From: Lewinellaceae bacterium
Lineage (GTDB): Bacteria; Bacteroidota; Bacteroidia; Chitinophagales; Saprospiraceae
Direction: 5' to 3'
Length of the DNA: 64,000 bases
NCBI GenBank assembly: GCA_016713985.1
Contig: JADJOD010000030.1
Coordinates: forward strand, 1-64,000
The translations under genes were made by a program, and so were the position numbers. Positions 43,473-51,647 of this stretch are shown one piece after another; position 1 is the stretch's first letter, and every line of letters starts with the position of its first letter. The notes below the pieces were generated by a model, which made no database searches, was not told the DNA's origin, and was given only the letters and a program-made list of their open reading frames with translations.

Positions 43473-44501
43473 ATGACAATTCCGCGAACACGGACGATGG
43501 CTGCCGGCAAAATAAAACTTCCGAAGTGGCTGATTAACAGCCTGTTCAAGGTGTTCGTGACGCTTGTTCCCGGGTTGGTGCTTTATTATGAATTGCAGGG
43601 CAGAAATGACCTTCCGGATATCGCCGCCGCGCTTTCCCAACAATTGCAACAGGCCGACAACAGCTGGTTATGCTTCGCCTGTCTGCTCATCCCGCTGAAC
43701 TGGATGGCCGAAGTGCAAAAATGGCTGCCATTTATACTCCGCTCCGAATCCATCACCCGCTGGCATGCCCTGAAGGCGGTGCTTGCCGGCACCAGTTTTG
43801 CCCTGTTCACCCCCAACCGCATCGGAGAATATGGCGGAAGACTCCTGTTCATCCGGCCGGAAAACCATTGGAAGGCATTCATTGCCAATGCCGTCGGGAG
43901 TATCGGGCAATACCTGGTGATTCTGACGGGCGGCATTGCGGGCGGGATATGGTTTGCCGCTTATTCCTTCGGCTGGCAGGCTGATACACAGGTTCAAGCC
44001 CTGGCAGCCGGGCTGCTTCTGCTCGCCGGGCTGCATTATTTTTACTTTAACATACGTTTAATCATCCCACTCGGCAGGCGGCTGCCCTTGCCCAAAAAGA
44101 TCCTTTCCTGGCGCCGGAATATTGACATCCTGGAACATTTCAGCCGTTCGGACCTGGCCGAAATATTAGGTTGGTCGGCATTGAGATATGCCATATATTC
44201 GACCCAGTATTTTTTGTTGTTACAGTTTTTCGGCATAAAAACGGGCGTTTTTGCGGGTTTTTCGGGCATTGCAACGATATTTTTACTTCAAACCATCATA
44301 CCGCTTCCCGCCATTGCAGGATTACTGGTCCGCGGAAATCTGGCCCTGTTTATCTGGTCGGGCTTTGGCGCCAGCGAGGTCAATATTCTCGCTGCAACCT
44401 TTGTGCTCTGGATAATAAACCTGATTTTACCCGCGTTAGTTGGTACTTTTTCTCTTTTTCACGTCAATATCACCAAAACGCTTGGTTATGACGACGAATA
44501 A
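43473..44501 (+). CDS. Lysylphosphatidylglycerol-synthase-like (UPF0104/flippase-like) membrane protein
   Basis: The 342-residue product has about seven to eight membrane segments (about 27-45, 70-88, 130-160, 180-205, 245-262, 270-288, 300-330) and the family words LNWMAEVQKW, FTPNRIGEYGGR and GSIGQYLVIL. The TPNR(I/L)GE motif is typical of LPG_synthase_TM proteins, which occur as lone transmembrane units in Bacteroidota. It lacks the soluble aminoacyl-transferase domain, so it may flip lipids or polyisoprenoid glycans instead of modifying PG. The DUF3108 gene overlaps its 3' end by 14 bases and is probably co-transcribed. Confidence 0.85.
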   Translation: MTIPRTRTMAAGKIKLPKWLINSLFKVFVTLVPGLVLYYELQGRNDLPDIAAALSQQLQQADNSWLCFACLLIPLNWMAEVQKWLPFILRSESITRWHALKAVLAGTSFALFTPNRIGEYGGRLLFIRPENHWKAFIANAVGSIGQYLVILTGGIAGGIWFAAYSFGWQADTQVQALAAGLLLLAGLHYFYFNIRLIIPLGRRLPLPKKILSWRRNIDILEHFSRSDLAEILGWSALRYAIYSTQYFLLLQFFGIKTGVFAGFSGIATIFLLQTIIPLPAIAGLLVRGNLALFIWSGFGASEVNILAATFVLWIINLILPALVGTFSLFHVNITKTLGYDDE

Positions 44502-45334
44502 ACCTCTGATGCTTTTTTTCAGCCTGTTCCTGATGGCATTTACCACCCCGGGGGTGTTGCAAACACCTGTCGATACCCTCGACCCGGAGCCCTGCGCCAC
44601 CACCAACAATACCTTCCAGAACGGCGAGACGATCACCTATAAAATTTATTACAACCTGAATTTTGTCTGGATTCCGGCCGGAGAGGTTGTTTTTAAAGTC
44701 TTTGACGAAGGAAATCAGTATCATTATCAGGCTATTGGCACCACCTACAGCTCTTACGAGTGGTTTTATACCGTACGGGACGAATACAATTCCTGGGTGG
44801 ATAAAAACACCCTGTTGCCCAATTATTCCGAACGCAGCGTCAATGAAGGCGACTACCATATTTTTGAAAAAATATCTTTCAACCAGTCCGGTCGCAAGAT
44901 GACCGTCTGGCGTTCCAAGAAAAAAGGAGAGGACGAAACCAAGACGGAGCATACCGTGACGGATTGTGTGCACGACGTGTTGTCCAGCCTTTACCAGTTG
45001 CGCAACCAGGGACTTTTCGAACCGGGAGTCGGGGACCACCGTGCCGTTCCGCATTTTTATGGATAAAGAAGAATTTCCCCTGAAAATGAAATATGTCGGA
45101 AAGGAAGGCAAGAAAAAAGTATACGGCATGGGCAAATACAAAACCATGAAATTTCAACCCGACGTCATTGCCGGCAACGTGTTTAGCGATGAGGCGAAAA
45201 TGAGTGTCTGGGTATCCGACGACCAAAACCGCATTCCGCTGCTGATCGAAACCCCCGTTTCCGTCGGTTCCGTAAAAATGGTGATCAAGGAATACCGGGG
45301 CTTGAAGTATGATTTTACGGCGAAGGTGAATTAA
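44488..45334 (+). pseudogene. Secreted DUF3108-family protein with one frameshift
   Basis: The start at 44488 overlaps the preceding gene by 14 bases. A signal-like segment (PLMLFFSLFLMAFTTPGVLQ) is followed by beta-rich family sequence, NGETITYKIYYNLNFVWIPA and DGVHDVL-type words such as CVHDVLSSLYQLRNQ, which DUF3108 proteins share. After RNQ the frame runs into VGDHRAVPHFYG and stops. Dropping one G from GGG at 45009-45011 continues as DFSNRESGTTVPFRIFMDKEEF and reads to 45334, giving 281 residues of normal length. DUF3108 is an envelope-associated family of unknown function. Sequencing error and real inactivation are both possible. Confidence 0.8.
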
Positions 45335-45358
45335 AAGGATTTCGCCAGGGAAACCGGA

Positions 45359-45395
45359 GAGGCTGTTTTACAAAAGATATTTGTAAGACAGCCTC
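45359..45395 (+). terminator. Hairpin terminator after the DUF3108 gene
   Basis: GAGGCTGTTTTACAAA pairs with TTTGTAAGACAGCCTC around AGATA, starting 25 bases after the stop. The T-tract is weak. The remaining 45396-45660 holds no gene I can support. Confidence 0.6.
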
Positions 45396-45660
45396 TTCGT
45401 ATTTCGCGATTAAACGGTTAGCTTTGTAGCAAAATACAATACCGCTAAAACAAAAATTATCTCGCCCTGAAATACCTTTACAAGTCAAGCGATAATCCTG
45501 CGATGGCTACCCATTTGCCAAAAACCTCGCCTTACCGGCAACATCTCGACCCTGCTGCGATATAAATATACGGAGGCTCCCGACAATCATTTTTTTGCCG
45601 AACGCCTTCAAACAGCACTGTCCCCAGGAAGCATTCATCTTAACCGCTAATTTAATCTTT

Positions 45661-46356
45661 ATGACTTGCCTTATTCTTGGCAACAATCTGTATGCCTGTG
45701 ATCTTTTGCAAAAAACAGCATCCAGCGCCTCTTATTTGGAACTCACGGGAACGTGTGCCGATGCTTTAGAGGCATCGGCCTTTTTGCAAAAACGGCCGGT
45801 AGATTTGTTGCTGATCTCCGACGAAATACCCGGAATTACGGGACTGGATTTTTTAAAAAGCCTGTTCGCACCTCCTCTGGCCATCCTCATCGCTTCGACG
45901 CCTGATCACGCTGCCGAAGCTTTTGACCTGATGGTAGCAGATTATTTGGTCAAACCTTTTAACAGCGCCCGTTTCGCGGCTGCTTTACAGCGGGCAAAAG
46001 AAATTTTTGAGGGCCGGGGCGTGACAAAGAAAAAGGTGGAAAAGGACGCCATTTTTGTTCGTTCCGGTAATGCGCTGCTCAAAATCCGGTTTGACGAGAT
46101 CTTGTGGGCGCAGGCGCTCGGCGACTATGTAGTATTTCAGTTGGAAGAAAAAAAATATACTGTACACACTACACTGCGCTTGGTGGCAGAAAGATTGCCA
46201 TCAGAAAAATTCGTCCGCATTCACCGCAGCTACATCGTGGCACTTGAAAAAGTTGAAAGCGTGGAGGAGGGTTGTCGTGTCATCCTGCACAATCAGCCAT
46301 TGCCCGTCAGCGAGCGGTTCAGGACCGGGTTGTTGGAGCAATTGAACCTGCTGTGA
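45661..46356 (+). CDS. LytTR-family response regulator with a degenerate receiver
   Basis: Start at 45661 (MTCLILGNNLYACDLLQ) gives 231 residues; an upstream frame to 45595 lacks homology. The receiver fold (about 1-115) keeps the IAST Ser/Thr and the YLVKPF Lys (about K98). However the acidic pair after the first strand reads GNN (7-9), and the phospho-acceptor position reads Ser (S53, in LLISDEIPG) with the Asp shifted by one. The LytTR DNA-binding domain (about 133-230) is normal: IFVRSGNALLKIRFDEI, YVVFQLEEKKYTVHTTLR, KFVRIHRSYIVAL. It probably binds DNA without aspartate phosphorylation. No kinase is adjacent. Confidence 0.88.
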   Translation: MTCLILGNNLYACDLLQKTASSASYLELTGTCADALEASAFLQKRPVDLLLISDEIPGITGLDFLKSLFAPPLAILIASTPDHAAEAFDLMVADYLVKPFNSARFAAALQRAKEIFEGRGVTKKKVEKDAIFVRSGNALLKIRFDEILWAQALGDYVVFQLEEKKYTVHTTLRLVAERLPSEKFVRIHRSYIVALEKVESVEEGCRVILHNQPLPVSERFRTGLLEQLNLL

Positions 46357-46811
46357 CTTGTTTCTACCGAGTCTTTTGGTAAGTTTAACCGGCAATACTT
46401 CTTATTCAACCGAAATTTTCAACTCACTCGGCGACGCTTATTCCTTCTTCAACGAATAACAATTAAAATACGTTTTTTTACCAAAAATCAGGCAGGAATA
46501 TTGTTAAAAAGCGGGTAGTCAACAAAAATTAACACGCACCCTGTTCCGCTTTTTTTCCACCGATGACTTCGGAGTTTGGCGGCATTTTTCGCGTAAACAA
46601 AAGGTCTATGTATAAAACATGACCATTCACGCGACTTTAATCCACCTTATTATCACCTGACTGCCGTCCGGCACAGGAGTTTCCCCTCGTATTTTTTAGT
46701 TTTTTAAAAAGGTCTTCGCGCACACGTAACACGCTGTGCACTGATACCCGTATGCTGTGCCCGCACAACAGCATGCAACAATATATTTATTCACTCATAA
46801 ATCAACATTTA
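46357..46811. other. Gene-free stretch before the TonB-C-type protein
   Basis: No convincing coding frame, tRNA or strong hairpin is seen. It is AT-rich near 46450-46520 and includes a short Met-containing frame before 46812 that I regard as leader, not coding. Promoter elements for the next gene are expected here but no clear TAnnTTTG with -33 partner was found. Confidence 0.4.
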
Positions 46812-48299
46812 ATGAGAAATTCTACCCTTGTAATTGTCATTATGGCAATGGCGGTTTTCACTTTTGTGTCCGATTACGCAACCGCCCAATCGTTACCCTT
46901 CCACATTCAAAGGGTCGTAACCACCCTCGACGAGCAACCCCTCTTCCCCGGCTGCGAAATGCGCAGCGCTACTGACCGGGAAAAGTTGAGGTGTTCGGAA
47001 GAAAAACTGGAAAAATACATCCAGGAAAATCTCAAATATCCGGCCGTTGCCAAAGAAAAGGACTTCATCCCCAAAGTTGTTTGGATAGCCGCTACCATTG
47101 AGTATAACGGCAGAATACACTCACCCAAAATAGTGCAACCAGGCATAACGGCCTACGATGACAACGCCCAGGGTGTTTTTGTGCAGATGATGCGAAACAA
47201 TATCAAGTGGACGCCCGGTGTGGCGTTGGGCAAAGCGGTGCGTTCGGAAGTGAAAATCGCCGTGCATTACACCTGGGAAGGCCGCGCCAAAGCCTTTCCC
47301 GCCGACTCCTATTCCAATGAAATTTACAAAATAGTGGACAAAGTACCCAGTTTCCCCTCCTGCCAGCAAAAAGGTAAAAAAGACGAGGAAATATTGGATT
47401 GTGTGTCTAAAAGTGTGAACGAATTTCTCATCAGTAACATGGTATATCCCAGCTATGCTCTCGACGCAGGTATGGAAGGTGGCGTGGAAGTCGAGTATGT
47501 AGTGGGCAAGGACAGCCTGGTACACAATATACGTGTAATCAACGATATAGGGTTGAGTCATAGCGGAGAAATCAATCGTTTATTCAACTTGATGAATGAA
47601 AAAAAAGTAGCCTGGATACCCGGCGAAGAGAATGGAGACCGTGTCAGCGTACTGATGAAAACGACTGTACCTTTCAAAATCAGGGACAAACCCCGTCCGA
47701 CAGGCACAACAACCGAAATAAGCCCGAAGGCATTTTTTATTACCGGAACAGCAGGTTTTGAAGAATTTATGAGCACCTATCTGAAGCGCCCTGAAGGCCG
47801 GGAAATCAGCCCTTGCGCGTTCGGCGTCGTCCGGCTTAAATTCAAAATAAATGGCCAAACAGGTGAAGCGACAATAACCGAGACGACCGACTACAACAAT
47901 CTCGGCCCAAAGTTCCAAGCCGCCGCCGCCACATTTCTCGAATCAACCAACGGCCTCTGGAACACTGATTATCCCAACCTCAGCGAAAAAACCGAGTATA
48001 GCCTTCTGGTCCCCTTCCCTTCCTACAGCCCGGCTTGCGAAAATGTGCCCTTGGGATACAAAGAAGTGCTTTATCAATCGCTGGAAGCAGCAGCATTGAC
48101 CGACAATGAAGCTACTTTTCAACAGGGCATGGATCAGTTGGACAAATCCGTCCGGCTTTACCCAACGGACAATCAAATCCGCCTTCTGCGTGGCATGGCT
48201 TTGTACAAAAACGGTCACCGGGTGGAGGGCTGCGTGGATTTAAAATTCGTGAACAAGTCGAATGGGGATATTGAAGTGCCCAAAAGCTGCAAAAACTAA
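46812..48299 (+). CDS. Secreted protein with three TonB C-terminal-like domains and a TPR-like end
   Basis: Start at 46812 (MRNSTLVIVIMAMAVFTFVS) gives 495 residues with a signal peptide (cleavage after ATAQ); a longer frame from 46752 would bury it. Units with TonB_C features appear at about 30-150 (FPGCEMR, LKYPAVAKEKDFIPKVVWI), 165-285 (VPSFPSCQQ, MVYPSYALDAGMEGGVEVEY) and 305-410, degenerate. The end (about 425-490) looks like a tetratricopeptide pair (EATFQQGMDQLDKSVRLYP, RLLRGMALYKNGHRVEGC). Real TonB has a membrane anchor and Pro-rich linker; neither is present, so it is not an energy transducer by itself. It sits just before a TonB receptor. Confidence 0.7.
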   Translation: MRNSTLVIVIMAMAVFTFVSDYATAQSLPFHIQRVVTTLDEQPLFPGCEMRSATDREKLRCSEEKLEKYIQENLKYPAVAKEKDFIPKVVWIAATIEYNGRIHSPKIVQPGITAYDDNAQGVFVQMMRNNIKWTPGVALGKAVRSEVKIAVHYTWEGRAKAFPADSYSNEIYKIVDKVPSFPSCQQKGKKDEEILDCVSKSVNEFLISNMVYPSYALDAGMEGGVEVEYVVGKDSLVHNIRVINDIGLSHSGEINRLFNLMNEKKVAWIPGEENGDRVSVLMKTTVPFKIRDKPRPTGTTTEISPKAFFITGTAGFEEFMSTYLKRPEGREISPCAFGVVRLKFKINGQTGEATITETTDYNNLGPKFQAAAATFLESTNGLWNTDYPNLSEKTEYSLLVPFPSYSPACENVPLGYKEVLYQSLEAAALTDNEATFQQGMDQLDKSVRLYPTDNQIRLLRGMALYKNGHRVEGCVDLKFVNKSNGDIEVPKSCKN

Positions 48300-48342
48300 A
48301 AACTTTTTCACAACCACCGCTCCCCGTTAAAATTTAATTGTC

Positions 48343-51160
48343 ATGAAACACTCTTTATTACTCGTAGTTTTTTTCGCCATGCTCAACAATGCGGCAGCGC
48401 AGCTTAACCTGCGTGGTAAAGTCACCGACCTGAACGGCGAGCCCCTGCCCGGAGCAACCATCTTTGAACGCGGCACCCTCAAAAACACCACAACTTCTAT
48501 GGAAGGCACGTATTCTTTGCAATACAGCCACCCCGAGGCTGTCATCGTGTTTGTTTATTCGGGTTTTGTCACCCAGGAAATCGTCACCAACGGGCGTATC
48601 GAAATAGACGTTTTTATGGAGCCGGAAATTCTGGAAGTATCGCCAATAGTCATCGTCGGTACCCGCCGTGATAATCGGACCCAAACAGAAACCCTGTACC
48701 TGTGGATATTATAGATTTGCGGCAATCGCAGTTGCCTACTGCTAAAATGGACCTTACTTCGGCACTCAACGTCGCAGCGCCTTCTTTCAACCACAACAAA
48801 CAAAGTGGCTCCGACGGCGCCGACCATATCGAACTCGGCACCTTGCGCGGGCTAGGCCCGGACCAGACGCTCGTACTTGTAAACGGCAAACGCCGCCACC
48901 AGACGGCTTTCGTCGGCGTGTTCGGCACACGTGGGCGCGGCAACGCAGGCACCGACCTCAATGCCATTTCCGCCTCCTCTATTGATCGTATCGAAATCCT
49001 GCGCGACGGAGCGGCAGCCCAATACGGTTCCGATGCCATTGCGGGTGTTATCAACATTATTACAAAAAATACGGTGAAAAAACTTAGCGGAAACATAGGC
49101 TGGTCTGGTTATTACGATAATAAATACAACGCCAGCCTCGTCGACGATCCTTCGCAATACTATCACGGCGGCAAAATCGACGGCAATACTTTTACCGCTG
49201 CCCTCAACTACGGTTTGCCACTCAGCCGCAACGGAAGTTTTATCAATCTTTCACTCGACTATGCCGGCGTCGGCAAAACCTACCGCCAGTCGCTTGACTT
49301 CGATGAAATCCCATACTACAACTACGTCCGCCGTGCCCACGGTGACGCTTCGTACGAAAGTTATGGCGCATTTCTCAACACAGAATTGAAATTTGGCACC
49401 CAGTTTACGCTCTATGCCTTTGGCGGTACCAACCTTAAATCTTCCGATGCTTACGCATTCACCCGCGATTTCTCCGCACGCCCCCAGCGGTTCATTACCG
49501 GCGCAGACGGCCAGCTGATTGACGTGCCGGACATCATCCGTCGCGCCTCTGACGGCACCATCTATTACAATCCACGTATCCTGACCGACGTGAACGATCA
49601 TTCGGGTTGTATCGGTGTGCGCGGCGTCGTGGGCAAGGGTTGGAATTGGGATGTCAGCGATAATATTGGTTACAACAAATTCCGTTTCTCCGGGGCGGGC
49701 ACTTTCAACGCCTCGCTGGGCGACCCCAGAAAAAACTACTTCGACGACGGCGGTTTTTCTTTTTTGCAAAACACCGTCAACGTCAACGTCGCCAAAAACA
49801 TACGCGGCATCGCACAAGGTTTCCACCTCGCTTTTGGCGCTGAACACCGTTTTGAAAACTACAAACTTTTTGCAGGGAAGAAAGCTCTTATAAAACCTAT
49901 ACGCCCAATGTGTACAGCATCGGCACCGATTCGATTATTGACGAGAGTTCCGGCGCATTTATCGGCTTTGATACAATTTACAAACCCGGTGGCGCTCAAG
50001 GGTTTCCCGGCTACCAGCCCGGAGACGTGGCCGATGCGACGCGCAGTGTAATGGGCGGCTATATAGACGTGGAACTGGATGTGAGTGAAAAATGGCTCAT
50101 CGGCGGCGCAGTCCGGCTCGAAAACTACAGCGACTTCGGCTTTACGCACAATTACAAACTTACCTCTCGCTACAATTTTGCACCCAACTTCAAAGTGCGA
50201 GGCTCCATCCAAACCGGCTATCGTGCACCCTCACTTCAGCAACTCAACTTCAGCAGCACCTTTACCACCGTTCAGGGTGGTCAAATTTCAGAGGTAAAAA
50301 TCGCGCCCAACGGCAGCCGCATCGCCAACGCTGCAGGAATCCCCGCACTCAAACAGGAACGTTCCATCAACACCTCTCTTGGCTTTACTACCCGCCCGGT
50401 GGAAGAGGGTATTACCCTTACGGTGGACGGCTATTGGGTGAAAGTGAAAGACCGCGTGGTGCTTTCCGGCCAGTTCGACGCCTACGACTCCAATCTCGAC
50501 CCGGCATTAACCAGCGAACTACAAGCACTCCGGGTGGCTTATGCCCAGTTTTTTGCCAATGCCGTCAGCACTACCAACCGAGGTGTTGACATCGTGCTTG
50601 ACCTGCATCAAAAATTCGGAAGAAACCAGCATTTCAAGGCGTTGTTGGTCATAAATTTTCAGGAAATGACGATTGATGAAGTAAACGTGCCGGAACGCCT
50701 CAACAAAAGCCCTTATTTTCTCAGCGACCGCGAGGAAAAATTCATACTCGCCTCCGCACCCAATACCAAAAGGAGCCTCAACCTCGAATACGGCACAGGC
50801 AAATTTGCAGTGGGCACACGCTTAACTTATTTTGGCAAAGTTGAATTGCTCGGCTACGGCGAAGACGGTCTCGGCATCAACCCGGTGGTGCCTTCGGACG
50901 CGGATGAAAATGTAAAAATCCCCGACGTTTACCTCTACAATCCTAAATTGGTGAATGACTGGTACTTCTCGGCCAAGGTATTGCACGGCGCTACCCTCTA
51001 CGCCGGTGTGGACAATATATTCAATATCCACCCTGACCTTGCGGTAGTGCCGGAAGCCAAAGGCTGGGCTTTCAATAACGAAACCGGTGGCCCTTGGGAT
51101 GCAGTGCAAATGGGCAGCAACGGACGCCGGTTATTTGCTCGGCTGGCGTTCAATTTTTAA
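48343..51160 (+). pseudogene. TonB-dependent receptor interrupted by two frameshifts
   Basis: Joined, the gene encodes about 939 residues: a signal peptide (MKHSLLLVVFFAMLNNAAAQ), a carboxypeptidase-like domain (LRGKVTDLNGEPLPGATIFE), a plug (LGTLRGLGPDQTLVLVNGKRR, EILRDGAAAQYGSDAIAGVI) and a barrel ending RRLFARLAFNF. The first break, after RTQTET, needs one more C in CCC at 48692-48694 to continue PVPVDIIDLRQ. The second, after NYKLFAG, needs one more G in GGG at 49875-49877 to continue EESSYKTYTPNVYSIG. Both are single-base losses in short runs, so errors are as likely as decay. The receptor would import an unknown ligand. Confidence 0.88.
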
Positions 51161-51235
51161 AAGAGACGAGCATCCCAATATCACGCAGCAAACCGATTTT
51201 GCGAAAAAACTCTTTTCGTGTAGTTGATTCCGTTC

Positions 51236-51269
51236 AACGAGCCGCGCTTCCGGGCGTGGCTCGTTTTTT
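51236..51269 (+). terminator. Rho-independent terminator after the TonB receptor
   Basis: AACGAGCCGCGC and GGCGTGGCTCGTT form a stem with one mismatch around TTCCG or so, followed by a T run. It lies 75 bases after the receptor stop. Confidence 0.8.
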
Positions 51270-51365
51270 GTCCCCACACCAATTTTCCCCGCTTCTTTCA
51301 GTAATATTTTTGCCCTATCCCCTTGTTGAAAATAGCGCTAAACAAACCTGATTGTGTGCAAATAG

Positions 51366-51405
51366 AACAGCGACTTACCCGCTCTCCGCGCATAAGTCGC
51401 TGTTT
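51366..51405 (-). terminator. Hairpin downstream of the CAT-anticodon tRNA
   Basis: AACAGCGACTTA and TAAGTCGCTGTT pair across a 15-base loop. Read on the minus strand it lies just after the tRNA and is followed by a T-containing tract, so it probably ends that transcript. Confidence 0.6.
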
Positions 51406-51412
51406 ATCAATG

Positions 51413-51486
51413 TGGGCCCGGCAGGAATTGAACCCGCGACCGTCTGATTATGAGTCAGCTGCTCTAACCACCTGAGCTACGGGCCC
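51413..51486 (-). tRNA. tRNA with anticodon CAT (elongator Met or Ile2)
   Basis: On the minus strand the acceptor GGGCCCG pairs with CGGGCCC, with discriminator A; the D arm is GCTC...GAGC with GGTGGTTA loop; the anticodon stem CTGA/TCAG holds loop CTCATAA, anticodon CAT; T arm GCGGGTTCAATTCCTGC. Whether it is elongator tRNA-Met or lysidine-modified tRNA-Ile2 is not decided by eye; the first pair G-C argues against the initiator. CCA is not encoded. Confidence 0.9.
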
Positions 51487-51647
51487 GTTTTTCAAAAGGC
51501 AATCTGCAAAAAAGCAACTCAACCCTGCCCCTGAACGCCGCAAAGGTAGATTTAATTCCCAAAAGAAAAAAGCAGGGAAGAAAGCCATACGCAGCAAGTA
51601 GCCGGAAACAACTACACTCCTCTATTCTCCCATGCTGCAAATACAGG

